The notes: generated by a model not told the origin, from the letters alone. 39,947 bases of DNA from CAYUNA01 sp047629355 (GCA_047629355.1 JBLHWU010000020.1:1-39947), one strand, 5' to 3'; positions 9,701-17,123 are shown, numbered from the stretch's first letter. Made by a program: numbers and translations.

Positions 9701-10089
9701 AAGCGTCGTTTGAAGACATTTTTACGGAAAAATTATTGACGGATGCCGTTTATAAAAAGATAGATAATTTGAAAAGTACGCTTCTGATTCAAAACAATGA
9801 TGGTAGCTATTTTGCAGAAGACATGGGTTTTGATTTGCAGACTTTTCCTGTTCAAGATTTTGCCGTAATACCAGAAGAGTTGTTAGCTGTTGGAAATTTC
9901 TACGGCAACCATCCAAGCATTGGAAAAATGGATGCAGGATATGGCTATCCTTCTGGAAATCCCTTTGTTTTTTTGGGAAATGATGGCTTTGTCATCAAAG
10001 GAGACGCCCGAAGAATAGCTATTTTAAATAAACAAAAACTCGTCATCGTTGCTTTAAATAACGGTCAAACTCAGGTTTTTAAATACTAA
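6793..10089 (+). CDS. FG-GAP/VCBS-repeat lipoprotein with ASPIC/UnbV domain (CRTAC1-like)
   Basis: This 1098-residue protein has a lipoprotein signal peptide with lipobox F-L-A-C (Cys17). At least ten Asp-rich motifs of the D-x-N-x-D-G-x-x-D type (for example G-D-I-N-N-D-G-L-P-D and D-A-D-N-D-G-D-L-D) mark integrin-alpha-like beta-propeller blades with calcium sites. About residues 515-580 match an ASPIC/UnbV domain (G-N-F-L-K-V-R-I-K-G…G-A-R-I-S…W-Q-S-S…H-F-G). The order propeller-ASPIC-propeller is common in Bacteroidota surface lipoproteins, often near SusC/SusD systems, though none is visible here. A role in surface binding of glycans or proteins is inference. Confidence 0.88.
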   Translation: MKKVILTVGFALTFLACKHKDNPKIFNVQPLSQTGVNFTNQLPETEDWNIIEYLYFYNGGGVAIGDINNDGLPDLAFTANQQPNKIYLNKNNFEFQDITEKSNFIGNSGKNAWKTGISMVDVNADGWLDIYVCQVGKYKQIEGRNELYINQQDDTFQEMAADFGLDFQGFSQQAAWLDYDQDGDIDMYLLNHSVHSAESFTMAEKRQKRDPMAGDVLFRNDDGKFVDVSESAGIYGGAMGFGLGVSVGDLDNNGYPDIYVSNDFHENDYLYLNNGDGTFTESIKETMGHSSTFSMGCDIADVNNDGLLDVLTVDMRPATEAVLKKSAGIDAHNLYFSKLDFGYLPQYPRNMLHLNRGVVDSLPFFSEVAPMMDLNLDDETADLTSTDWSWSPLIADFDNDGFDDIFITNGIWKRPNDLDYLKFADEQQQRRSASNLQIIEQMPSGKVGNFAFKNMGTAMPEKHYKSLNLSDVSEEWGLNKKGCSNGAAYADLDNDGDLDLVVNNLNEEATIYENAGTPFGNFLKVRIKGSEKNLFAIGARISIFDNGYLVKNKELYPVKGWQSSMDYVVHFGMFFFKNVTVLVELEGKELLLENVRLDTTITADFKDFTLQKKQEIAKKNKPIFKNIPPKSGLDFTHKENKFIDFNIEPLLPKQMSMEGPALATGDVNNDGLDDVFIGGAKAQASVLFLQKKGNQFKKSNAFLLENDKMYEAVDATFFDADNDGDLDLYVVSGGGESREGSKLLEDLLYFNDGKGQFLKQENALPKVALNGSCVVAADFNEDGNLDLFVGSHSIPVSYGLSPESVVLLNDGKGSFTKDETFAKEFGKLGMVTDAVFLMEEKQLVVVGEWMSPIFLQVKKGNFKKVSPKISLKGSPEACPISGFWNCIEAVYNKTSGKNDLLLGNMGTNSVFANTTPLELYVKDFDNNYQTEPIITYHRNGKKEIFTTRDNLTNQLSFFRKQFLTYQAFAEASFEDIFTEKLLTDAVYKKIDNLKSTLLIQNNDGSYFAEDMGFDLQTFPVQDFAVIPEELLAVGNFYGNHPSIGKMDAGYGYPSGNPFVFLGNDGFVIKGDARRIAILNKQKLVIVALNNGQTQVFKY

Positions 10090-10097
10090 ATAGCGAG

Positions 10098-10619
10098 CTA
10101 ATTAGGTAGCGCAATTTCAAAAAATGTATCTCGTTGCGCAAATCGAAAAAACTGTTTTTTATCATCTAAAATAACCGTTCCAATATTAGATTGGTCATCA
10201 AATAATTCTATTAAATAATCAGCTTGAAGAGTGCATTTCTGCCATTTTTCAGGAATAATAAGAGTGAAATGAAACCAGTAAACATCATTTTCAGCTTGAC
10301 TGTTGGTTAAAGAAATGGGACTGTTTTTATTATCAAAACTAAGCTGAAAATGTTCTTGAAAATATCGCTCAATTTCGTTTTGTCTATTTTCTAAAAAAGC
10401 TTCGTTGGCAACTCCTACTAAATCTGGATTCGCATTTTTAATCGCATCCCGGAAATCATCTTGAAAAACACGCAAGCGAACCCTTGCCTGCTGATTTTCA
10501 GAATTAATCGTGACTTCAAAAGTAGAAAGATGCAAGGCATGTGAAAGAATATCTGCTGACAAATCAGAGATATTATTGACCCAAAAGAATAAAAAAATAG
10601 ATAGAAAAAGCTGGTTCAA
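10098..10619 (-). CDS. DUF6702 family protein
   Basis: The 173-residue product has a hydrophobic N-terminus that could be a signal peptide and then H-A-L-H-L-S-T-F-E-V, matching the H-x-x-H-x-S-x-x-E start of DUF6702 proteins. These continue with an F-x-D-D-F segment, seen here as V-F-Q-D-D-F. The function of the family is not known; members are small exported proteins in Bacteroidota. It lies 15 bp downstream of the holin-like gene on the same strand, so the two may be cotranscribed. It is convergent with the VCBS gene, 8 bp from its stop. Confidence 0.7.
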   Translation of the reverse strand: MNQLFLSIFLFFWVNNISDLSADILSHALHLSTFEVTINSENQQARVRLRVFQDDFRDAIKNANPDLVGVANEAFLENRQNEIERYFQEHFQLSFDNKNSPISLTNSQAENDVYWFHFTLIIPEKWQKCTLQADYLIELFDDQSNIGTVILDDKKQFFRFAQRDTFFEIALPN

Positions 10620-10634
10620 ACTATAGAAATTTGA

Positions 10635-10961
10635 TTAAAATACCCATCGAATGACTGCATCAATCACCGATACAATAAGTGCCAAAGCGAGTGCCCACCA
10701 AAAATTCTGCACTTTCATGCCTTTCAAAAAATAGTCGGCAACTTGAATCAAAATAGCGTCTAAAAGCAAAGTAAAAACACCAATAGACAAAATACCCAAG
10801 GTGATAATTTTCAAGAATGTACCTAGAAAAAAATTCAAGCCCGCAATAACAATTGCGACAATAATCGCTTCAACGAAACCATTAATGGTTACACCGCGTA
10901 AAAATTTGGCGGCAAGAAAAAATGCAGTGGCACTGACGAGAATCGAGATAACTATTTCCAT
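10635..10961 (-). CDS. Phage-holin-like (PF04020-type) four-helix membrane protein
   Basis: This 108-residue protein consists almost wholly of four hydrophobic helices with the family pattern: an N-terminal helix ending A-A-K-F-L-R-G-V-T-I-N-G-F, then A-I-I-V-A-I-V-I-A-G-L-N, then L-K-I-I-T-L-G-I-L, and a C-terminal W-W-A-L-A-L-A-L-I-V helix. Despite the holin name, chromosomal members are common and no lysis role is shown. No phage genes are nearby. The 294 bp upstream hold no gene. Confidence 0.8.
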   Translation of the reverse strand: MEIVISILVSATAFFLAAKFLRGVTINGFVEAIIVAIVIAGLNFFLGTFLKIITLGILSIGVFTLLLDAILIQVADYFLKGMKVQNFWWALALALIVSVIDAVIRWVF

Positions 10962-11113
10962 GATGAATATTTTATTGGTTAATGAATTGTGTTTTTGATA
11001 AAAGGTAATATAGGCTTATTAGTTCAAATTTCACAATAGACTTAAGTAACGCGTAGTAATTAATCAGTTAAAAAGGAAAACTCAAATTTAAATAGCGCAG
11101 TATATCAAATACT

Positions 11114-11278
11114 GTAACTACTCAGGTACTTTAATTTATTGATTATCAGTTATTTATAGCTTTGTTTAAAAATTATATTTGTCTGATTTTCTCAATTTTT
11201 TGACATTTCCGTAACTTAAAATATATTATTTTAACTACTTTTAACTAAAAATAGACTAAAAACCACCTGAGTAGTTAC
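11114..11278. repeat. 14-bp inverted repeat spanning the 3' end of a broken gene
   Basis: gtaactactcaggt at 11114-11127 is the exact reverse complement of 11265-11278. The latter encodes part of the last codons (N-Y-S-G-G-F) of the broken outer-membrane gene. The 137 bp between them are AT-rich without other structure. It may be a duplicated gene end or a weak stem; the length is short enough that chance cannot be fully excluded. Confidence 0.4.
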
Positions 11279-11939
11279 CAAATACTTGTCGAAATCCGTA
11301 ACGAGCACCCTTAGAAGTTGTCTGAAATCCATCATTATCGAATCGGTCTCGGTTGAAACTTTCTCGATATATAGAATTATTCAGGGAACTCTTCACCGAA
11401 ACGCTCAAATTAGGTAAAATCTGATATTTCAAACCTATAAAAAAGTTCAGTGGCAGACCAACTTCCAACATTTTTTCTGTGGTGTAATTTAAAACCGTAC
11501 CCAAAGAATTATTATTCTGAATTTGAGTTCTTCTGTCATTAAAAACTAAGTTTACTCCCGTATCAAATCCATAGAAAAACATAAACTTATTCATCTTTCG
11601 ACGTCTTTCTATCCCAATCATAGGTTGAAAAGAAACATAATCAGCTTCCAAAACAGAATAAAAAGCCGCAGCAGCCAAGTCTGTTTCAAAATCACTGGTA
11701 GTCACTACGCCAAGGTCAATATTTGAGAACAATTGTATGCGTAAAGCGCGTTCAATATTTTTAGAAAGTCCCTATTTGGGCTTAGCCATTAATTTCTTAT
11801 AAATAAAATAAGTACCTATATTTCCGTCAATAATGTGTTGAAAGTCTAATCCAATTTCGTGTTTTAAGGTATCCGTCTGGGCGGAAATTTGACCACTTAT
11901 TAGAAATAAAATAGCAATAAAGAAGGCGTGTTTTGGCAT
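11256..11939 (-). pseudogene. Outer-membrane beta-barrel-like protein interrupted by one in-frame TAG
   Basis: From an ATG at 11939 the frame encodes a signal peptide (ending I-S-A-Q near residue 21) and 55 codons. It then meets TAG at 11774-11772 and stays open in the same frame to the TAG at 11256-11258. The whole would be about 227 residues. The part after the stop has alternating beta-strand-like segments (D-L-G-V-V-T-T-S-D, F-F-Y-G-F-D-T-G-V-N, L-P-L-N-F-F-I-G-L-K-Y) as in small Bacteroidota outer-membrane proteins. The stop is one base from Lys (AAG) in a K-P-K-x-G context. A separate product starting at the TTG near 11732 would lack a signal peptide and is unlikely. Family not recognised. 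Confidence 0.7.
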
Positions 11940-12062
11940 AATTAGAAGGCGTTTAGTAGAAATTAGAAAAAGAAACTAGTGAGGTGAAGGTAGCGTTTTT
12001 CTATTTTTGGTAGTAAAAAAATGATATATTTTTTAAATTCTAAAAAAATGAAGCAAAAGTCC

Positions 12063-12070
12063 TAACTTTG
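12063..12070 (+). promoter_or_regulatory. Candidate Bacteroidota -7 box of rbfA
   Basis: taactttg matches the TAnnTTTG -7 consensus and lies 46 bases before the rbfA ATG. No clear -33 box is visible, so this is tentative. Confidence 0.45.
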
Positions 12071-12115
12071 CGCCCGATTTTGAAAAACAGAAAACCAACA
12101 ATAATAAATTTAACA

Positions 12116-12487
12116 ATGAAAGAAACGAAAAGAATGCTGCAAGTGGGAGAGATGATTCGCCGAAATTTTGGCATCGTCCTCCAACAAGAAGGTAGCTATA
12201 TATATGGTATGAAACCATTTGTGACCGTGACGAATGTAATCATGAGTCCTGACCTTGGCATCGCTAAAATTTATGTGAGTGTCTATAATATTGAGGATAA
12301 ATTCAACGTTATTCTGGAAATGGAAAACGAAATGGAACGGCTGCGAGCGTCCTTGTATTACCGGATTCGCAAGCAGATGCGCCGAATGCCATTGTTGCAA
12401 TTTTATCAAGATGATACACTGGACGAAATGTCAAAATTAAATGAGGTGTTTGATAAAATTAAGAACGGAACAGAGGAAGAGGAATGA
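12116..12487 (+). CDS. rbfA: 30S ribosome-binding factor A
   Basis: The 123-residue product shows the RbfA KH-like fold markers: M-L-Q-V-G-E-M-I-R-R-N-F near the start, V-T-V-T-N-V-I-M-S-P-D-L-G-I-A-K-I-Y-V-S-V in the centre, and L-R-A-S-L-Y-Y-R-I-R-K-Q-M-R-R-M-P-L-L-Q-F-Y followed by D-E-M-S-K-L-N-E-V-F-D-K-I. RbfA binds the 30S subunit and aids 16S rRNA 5'-end maturation and cold adaptation. The ATG at 12116 is chosen because the family begins with this basic helix; an in-frame start at 12068 would place translation over the candidate promoter box. It is monocistronic here, not beside infB or nusA, and convergent with hutH. Confidence 0.92.
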   Translation: MKETKRMLQVGEMIRRNFGIVLQQEGSYIYGMKPFVTVTNVIMSPDLGIAKIYVSVYNIEDKFNVILEMENEMERLRASLYYRIRKQMRRMPLLQFYQDDTLDEMSKLNEVFDKIKNGTEEEE

Positions 12488-12498
12488 TTGGATTGATT

Positions 12499-12576
12499 CG
12501 ATTATCGTGGATTGATTCGATTAACTCGATTACGCTAAACAGCAATCGAAATAATTGAATCAATCCAAGATAATCG
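12499..12576. terminator. Hairpin between convergent rbfA and hutH
   Basis: Two 33-base arms (12499-12531 and 12544-12576) pair at about 29 of 33 positions around a 12-base loop and fill the gap between the two stop codons. There is no U-run, so it may be a fold-back repeat that also serves as a bidirectional terminator. Confidence 0.55.
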
Positions 12577-12578
12577 AA

Positions 12579-14102
12579 CTACCATGCTGGATTTTCACCT
12601 TCATGCTCCACTCCCAAGTCAGCTGTTTTCAAAAACTGAATCGTCGCTTCAATATCCTTAGAAATGACGCGGTCTTCTTCCAATACAGGTACTACCTTTC
12701 TATAATTTTCAATCAAACTTTCAATCATTGGTGACGACGTTAATGGTCGTCTGAATTCTAAGGCTTGCGCCGCGGTCATAAATTCGATGGCGAGCAATCT
12801 TTCCAAGTTTTTGACGACTCGATACGCTTTTGTTGCGGCATTGGCTGCCATGCTCACATGGTCTTCCTGACCGTTGCAGGAGACGATGGAATCGACGGAA
12901 GCTGGCGTACACAATTGCTTGTTTTGACTAACGATGGAAGCGGCAGAATACTGCGCAATCATCAAGCCCGAATTCAAGCCTGGATTAGATACTAAAAATG
13001 CAGGCAAATCACGCTGACCAGAAATTAATTGATAGACTCGCCGTTCAGAGATACTACCCAATTCAGCTAAAGCAATTGCCAAGAAGTCCAATGGCAAAGC
13101 CAACGGTTGCGCATGAAAATTACCTCCAGATAAGATATCGCCATCTTCTGGAAAGAGATTTGGATTGTCGGTAACGGAATTAATTTCAGTGGTGATGGCT
13201 TTTTCAATATAGTCGATTGCGTCCTTACTGGCACCGTGAACTTGCGGCACGCAGCGGAAAGCATAAGGGTCTTGGACACTCGTTTTTTCTTGCTTTGCAA
13301 TATCGCTATCGCGTAAGGTTGTTCTAATAAAACGAGCGACTTCAATTTGTCCTTGATGTGGGCGAATATCATGTAATCGTTTGTCATACGGCGACATTCG
13401 ACAATTAAAGGCATCGGCAGAAATAGCAGCATTTAGGTTCGCAAGCTGGTACAAACGTTTGGACTCAATCATACAATATACGCCGTAACCTGCCGAAAAC
13501 TGAGTACCATTTAATAAGGCCAAGCCTTCTTTTGCACCTAATCTTATCGGTTTTGAAAACAGGGAATTTAGGACGTTTTGAGTCGGCATTTTACGACCAT
13601 TGGAATATACTTCCCCTAAGCCAATCAATGGCAAACTCAAATGTGCCAAGGGTGCCAAATCGCCCGATGCTCCAAGTGAACCCAATTGAAAAATGACGGG
13701 AAGAATATCATAATTATAAAAGTCCATCAACTTCTGAATCGTCTCCATCCGAATGCCCGAGTGCCCATAGCTAAGGCTTTGAATTTTCAGAAACAACATA
13801 ATTTTGACGACTTCCTGCGGAACTTCGTCACCCGTACCGCAGGCGTGAGACATGACCAGATTGTGCTGTAATGTAATCAAATCCTCTTCTGAAATGCGAA
13901 CGTTACAAAGTGAGCCAAAACCTGTATTAATACCGTAATGCAGCTTGTCAGATTCTGCAATTTTAGCGTCTAAAAAGTCGCGGCATTTTTGAATACTTTC
14001 GGTGCTTTCAGAAGATAATTTTAGCTGATTACCGCCTTTGAGTATTGTTTCAACGGCAGACAGCGTAAGGTGTTTGGGACTAATGTGGTGGATGTTGGAC
14101 AT
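12579..14102 (-). CDS. hutH: Histidine ammonia-lyase
   Basis: The 507-residue enzyme carries the A-S-G-D-L-A-P-L-A-H motif (Ala-Ser-Gly about residues 145-147) that cyclises to the MIO electrophile. It also has Y-G-I-N-T-G-F-G near the start, L-L-N-G-T-Q, and Q-D-P-Y-A-F-R-C-V-P-Q-V-H-G, all typical of HutH. It deaminates L-histidine to urocanate, the first step of histidine use. The start M-S-N-I-H-H is preferred; 11 more in-frame codons from 14135 would run into the left arm of the inverted-repeat element at 14121 and do not match the family start. No hutU, hutI or hutG is in the window. The region just upstream is filled by repeat elements, which may affect its promoter. Confidence 0.95.
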   Translation of the reverse strand: MSNIHHISPKHLTLSAVETILKGGNQLKLSSESTESIQKCRDFLDAKIAESDKLHYGINTGFGSLCNVRISEEDLITLQHNLVMSHACGTGDEVPQEVVKIMLFLKIQSLSYGHSGIRMETIQKLMDFYNYDILPVIFQLGSLGASGDLAPLAHLSLPLIGLGEVYSNGRKMPTQNVLNSLFSKPIRLGAKEGLALLNGTQFSAGYGVYCMIESKRLYQLANLNAAISADAFNCRMSPYDKRLHDIRPHQGQIEVARFIRTTLRDSDIAKQEKTSVQDPYAFRCVPQVHGASKDAIDYIEKAITTEINSVTDNPNLFPEDGDILSGGNFHAQPLALPLDFLAIALAELGSISERRVYQLISGQRDLPAFLVSNPGLNSGLMIAQYSAASIVSQNKQLCTPASVDSIVSCNGQEDHVSMAANAATKAYRVVKNLERLLAIEFMTAAQALEFRRPLTSSPMIESLIENYRKVVPVLEEDRVISKDIEATIQFLKTADLGVEHEGENPAW

Positions 14103-14172
14103 GAAAGTTGGTTGAATTTTTTGGTTCTTTGACAAATCCAGTGAAACATAAGTTTGTTCTTGTTTTAATCAA

Positions 14173-14226
14173 GGGTTTTGAGGGACAAAAATGGTTTTGC
14201 AAAACCATTTTTGTCCCCCAAAACCC
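14173..14226. repeat. 54-bp near-perfect palindrome
   Basis: Arms 14173-14199 and 14200-14226 are complementary at 26 of 27 positions with no loop (gggttttg…caaaaccc). It lies inside the 224-bp inverted-repeat element. It would form a strong cruciform or RNA hairpin. Confidence 0.85.
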
Positions 14227-14231
14227 TACTT

Positions 14232-14301
14232 GCGCTGCCGTAGGCAGCGCGCACTATATTTTTTGACGCTCGAAAATCTTACGATTTTCTCGCTTCTTAA
14301 A
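14232..14301 (+). repeat. Dispersed repeat copy 3 (hairpin plus conserved tail)
   Basis: An 8-bp hairpin (gcgctgcc 14232-14239 / ggcagcgc 14243-14250) is followed by a 53-bp tail (14249-14301) almost identical to 156-208. The hairpin arms differ between the two copies (cgcattgcc against gcgctgcc) yet each copy pairs with itself, which suggests the stem is maintained. Confidence 0.75.
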
Positions 14302-14360
14302 ATTCAAATAGTACTTTATTGCACGGGATTTGTCAAAGAACCAATTTTTTATTTGCTGAA

Positions 14361-14447
14361 AACTGAATAGAGCGGTCAGAAATTGAATAGGTCTAACCCT
14401 ACCTCTAACAGCAAAGCGGTCTGGCTTCTGACCGCTCTTAAACAGTT
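14361..14447. repeat. Inverted repeat with perfect 12-bp core
   Basis: gagcggtcagaa (14370-14381) pairs exactly with ttctgaccgctc (14426-14437), and the pairing extends imperfectly to 14361 and 14447. It directly follows the 224-bp element and may be part of the same repeat nest. No gene is present between it and the broken gene ending at 14617. Confidence 0.55.
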
Positions 14448-14616
14448 AGGAAGGGCAAATTTAAAAAATTGGTGGTAGGAATTTTAGAAAAAATGGATTG
14501 GATTAAAAAATATTGGTTGAATGGGTGATTTTTGACAAAGAAGAAGAATGACTTAAGCTGTTTTAAAAATAGCTTTTCATTGCTTTTTTTGACAAAAAAA
14601 ATTAGGCAGCGATGGC

Positions 14617-15028
14617 TTACTTTACCATTAGTTCTTCCCAATTTTCAACTAAAAATACAGTCATTTCAACAATTTTATCGGCAGGGATAAATTCTGGAAG
14701 GATAGCAATATGTTGAGCAACTACCTGATTTAACGGAAGTGATGGATTTGTTTCGTTGAGTTCAATCAATTTTTGTTGATGGTGAGAAAATAGGGATTTA
14801 TAGTATTTAGGCTTTAAAAAAGGAGCTTCCCCTTTTTCTTTGAAAAGCAAATAAAAATCTTAAATTTCCTTTAGATACAAATGCAAATTTTCATCAGTAA
14901 TCGTTTTTGGAGTATTTTGCATTTGCCCTTCGATTAATTGATTCGCTGCTTCCTTCATGATTTATTTTTTAGCATTATCTAAAGTTTTATAACCATAAGT
15001 TCCCCCAATCATAGTCTGTCTTTTTCAT
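14617..15028 (-). pseudogene. Degenerate small gene with two in-frame stops and a likely frameshift
   Basis: A frame from ATG 14958 encodes 32 codons (M-K-E-A-A-N-Q-L-I-E-G-Q…), meets TAA at 14862-14860, then stays open for 80 codons to the stop at 14617 (…F-L-V-E-N-W-E-E-L-M-V-K). Upstream, the same frame holds G-T-Y-G-Y-K-T-L-D-N-A-K-K and another TAA two codons before ATG 14958. An ATG at 15028 begins M-K-K-T-D-Y-D-W-G in the next frame, and the two frames meet at a run of five G. A single gene of about 136 residues with one base change in the G-run and two Gln-to-stop changes (CAA to TAA) would explain all of this. The protein is not recognised; no signal peptide or membrane segment is seen. 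Confidence 0.5.
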
Positions 15029-15037
15029 TTCGCCTCA

Positions 15038-15045
15038 CAAACCTA
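15038..15045 (-). promoter_or_regulatory. Candidate -7 box of the degenerate gene
   Basis: Read on the minus strand this is TAGGTTTG, matching TAnnTTTG, 9 bases before ATG 15028. It supports 15028 as the original start of the broken gene. Confidence 0.4.
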
Positions 15046-15269
15046 CTAAATGTTTTCAACAATTAAAATTAAAACAAAAATAATTTTGTATTTTTATAAC
15101 CCACATTGATACTAAAAAAATGTAACTCTCCGTTCCTTTAATTACCTCCAAGACCTATTTTTTTTTGAATAAAAACATATTATAATAATTCAAATTTTTA
15201 TATCGGAATAATAAATTTTACATTTGCAGAACTGGCGTATTGTACTTAAAGTTCACGCCAACACACTTT

Positions 15270-15429
15270 AGACTTGCTACCTAGATAGAAACGGTCATCT
15301 AAAAATATTTTTTTGCGCTATTTTCCTCAAAAAAATAATTCAATAGAAAGCCTACTCAAATATTTTTTTGAGAAAACTATCACAAAAACCTAAATTCCAG
15401 CTAACCATTTCTATCTGAGTAACAAGTCT
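15270..15429. repeat. 160-bp fold-back element upstream of porX
   Basis: Arms 15270-15295 and 15404-15429 pair at about 22 of 26 positions (agacttg…caagtct). Inner A/T-rich segments (about 15302-15330 against 15355-15380) pair too. It lies 85 bp before porX. No coding potential is seen. Confidence 0.6.
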
Positions 15430-15454
15430 TTTTTTAAATAATTGGTTATCAGTT

Positions 15455-15492
15455 GACTCCTGTCTCACTCCTGACACCTGACTCCTGACTCC
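15455..15492 (+). repeat. Short tandem-like gactcctg repeats before porX
   Basis: The octamer gactcctg and its variants (cactcctg, gacacctg) recur about five times in 38 bases, ending 21 bases before the porX ATG. It lies in the likely leader of the gene. Function unknown. Confidence 0.5.
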
Positions 15493-15513
15493 TTTTTAAT
15501 ACACCTCATTTAA

Positions 15514-17073
15514 ATGGATAAAATTAAAATTCTTTGGGCGGACGATGAAATTGATTTGCTCAAGCCCCAATTGATATTTCTGGAAAAGAAAGGCTACGAG
15601 GTCATCACCGTTACTAACGGACACGATGCACTCGAAGAAGTAGAAGAAAATGACGACATCGACGTGATATTTTTGGATGAAAGTATGCCTGGTTTAACGG
15701 GTTTAGAAACGCTGGAAAAAATCAAGGAAAAGAACTCGTTGATTCCGGTGGTGATGATTACCAAAAATGAATCGGAAGATGTGATGGAAGAAGCTTTGGG
15801 TTCGCAGATTGCGGATTATTTGTTGAAGCCAGTCAATCCAAATCAAATCTTGTTGACGCTGAAGAAAATCATTGATAATAAACGATTGGTGCGAGAGAAA
15901 ACGACGTCGGATTATCAGCAGGAATTTCGGCAATTGATGATGGATATCAACAGCGGTTTGGACTATACAGAATGGGCAGGTATTTATAAAAAATTAATCA
16001 GTTGGGAAATTAAGATGGATGAGTCGCAGTCGGTTGAAATGAGCGATATTTTGTCGATGCAAAAGACGGAAGCGAATGCTGCTTTTTCTAAATTTGTGGA
16101 GCGAAATTACTTGGATTGGGTCAATGGAAAAGGGGATGTTCCGATTATGTCGAACAACTTGATGCGCCGCAAAGTTTTCCCAGAAATGGACGATAAAGTA
16201 CCGACAATCATGCTCCTTTTAGACAATTTGCGGTACGACCAATGGAAGGTTTTAGAGCCAATTTTTGCAGAGAAATTTCGGGTAGAAGAAGAAGACTTTT
16301 TCTACAGCATTTTACCAACTTCAACCCAGTATAGTCGAAACTCAATTTTTGCAGGTTTGATGCCTTCTGAAATCCAGAGAAACTTTCCAGATTGGTGGTT
16401 GAATGACAACGAAAAGGGTGGTAAAAACATGCACGAAAAAGATTTTTTGGGCGAACAAATCGACCGAGTCTTTCGCAAACCTGTGACCTTCGATTATACC
16501 AAAGTAACCAACGTTGCAGCGGCGAAACGAATGACGGATAATATCCTAAATTTTCGCCAAAATGACTTGACCGTAATTGTCTATAATTTCATTGATATGT
16601 TGTCTCATGCGCGGACAGAGATGGAGGTTTTGAAGGAGTTGGCAAGTGATGAAAAAGCATACCGTTCGTTGACTAAATCATGGTTTGAAAACTCTCCATT
16701 ATGGGCAGCTTTACAGCGAGTCGCAGATTCTGGTGAGGTGCGGTTAATTGTAACAACTGACCACGGAACGATTCGAGTAAACACGCCTTCACGCGTAGTA
16801 GGTGACCGCGAAACAACGACGAATTTACGTTATAAAGTTGGTCGAAATTTGCAATATGAACGCCGCGATGTCTTGGAAATCAGAGACCCGCACAAAGGCT
16901 TTTTGCCGCGCCCAAACGTAAGTTCGACGTTTATTTTTGCAAAAGAAGATAAATTCTTTTTGTATCCAAATAATTACAACCACTTTAATAATTACTACAA
17001 AAATACTTTTCAACACGGTGGAATTTCGTTGGAGGAAGTCATTTGTCCAGTTATTAAATTAAGATCAAAATAG
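15514..17073 (+). CDS. porX: PorX-type T9SS response regulator with PglZ domain
   Basis: The 519-residue protein begins with a receiver domain (acidic A-D-D-E at 9-12, phospho-acceptor Asp55 in F-L-D-E-S-M-P-G, Lys105 in Y-L-L-K-P). A helical linker follows, then a PglZ/alkaline-phosphatase-like domain with M-L-L-L-D-N-L-R-Y-D-Q, T-S-T-Q-Y-S-R-N-S-I-F-A-G, D-M-L-S-H-A-R and T-T-D-H-G-T, where metal-binding Asp and His residues are expected. This two-domain layout is that of PorX, which with the PorY kinase controls type IX secretion in Bacteroidota and has phosphodiesterase activity in characterised members. No porY or sigma-factor gene is adjacent. A terminator follows at 17124. Several putative T9SS cargo genes lie in this window. 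Confidence 0.93.
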   Translation: MDKIKILWADDEIDLLKPQLIFLEKKGYEVITVTNGHDALEEVEENDDIDVIFLDESMPGLTGLETLEKIKEKNSLIPVVMITKNESEDVMEEALGSQIADYLLKPVNPNQILLTLKKIIDNKRLVREKTTSDYQQEFRQLMMDINSGLDYTEWAGIYKKLISWEIKMDESQSVEMSDILSMQKTEANAAFSKFVERNYLDWVNGKGDVPIMSNNLMRRKVFPEMDDKVPTIMLLLDNLRYDQWKVLEPIFAEKFRVEEEDFFYSILPTSTQYSRNSIFAGLMPSEIQRNFPDWWLNDNEKGGKNMHEKDFLGEQIDRVFRKPVTFDYTKVTNVAAAKRMTDNILNFRQNDLTVIVYNFIDMLSHARTEMEVLKELASDEKAYRSLTKSWFENSPLWAALQRVADSGEVRLIVTTDHGTIRVNTPSRVVGDRETTTNLRYKVGRNLQYERRDVLEIRDPHKGFLPRPNVSSTFIFAKEDKFFLYPNNYNHFNNYYKNTFQHGGISLEEVICPVIKLRSK

Positions 17074-17123
17074 TTTGAACGGCAGACGAATTACGGTTGA
17101 CGGGCTTTACAAGCTGTAAAAGA

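Larger units (their letters stand above)
14121..14344. mobile_element. 224-bp composite inverted-repeat element upstream of hutH
   Basis: The outer arms 14121-14143 and 14322-14344 are 23-bp inverted repeats with one mismatch (core ggttctttgacaaatcc). Inside are a 54-bp near-perfect palindrome (14173-14226) and a copy of the dispersed hairpin repeat (14232-14301). There is no ORF. The arrangement suggests a non-autonomous mobile element or a nest of repeats inserted between hutH and its upstream DNA. No target duplication could be identified with certainty. Confidence 0.65.

Noticed and set aside
10635..10961. Prophage, suggested by a holin-like gene
   Set aside because: This family is widespread in bacterial chromosomes, and no lysin, capsid or tail genes are near.
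12068..12115. Longer N-terminus for rbfA
   Set aside because: It would overlap the candidate TAACTTTG promoter box, and the family begins at the basic helix encoded from 12116.
14103..14135. Longer N-terminus for hutH
   Set aside because: The extra 11 codons run into the left arm of an inverted-repeat element and do not match the family start.
2950..15028. Stop-codon reassignment, because several genes have in-frame TAA or TAG
   Set aside because: The stops fall where the family would have different residues (Gln and Ser in the YiiX gene, probably Lys elsewhere), and all intact genes use TAA, TAG or TGA as normal ends.
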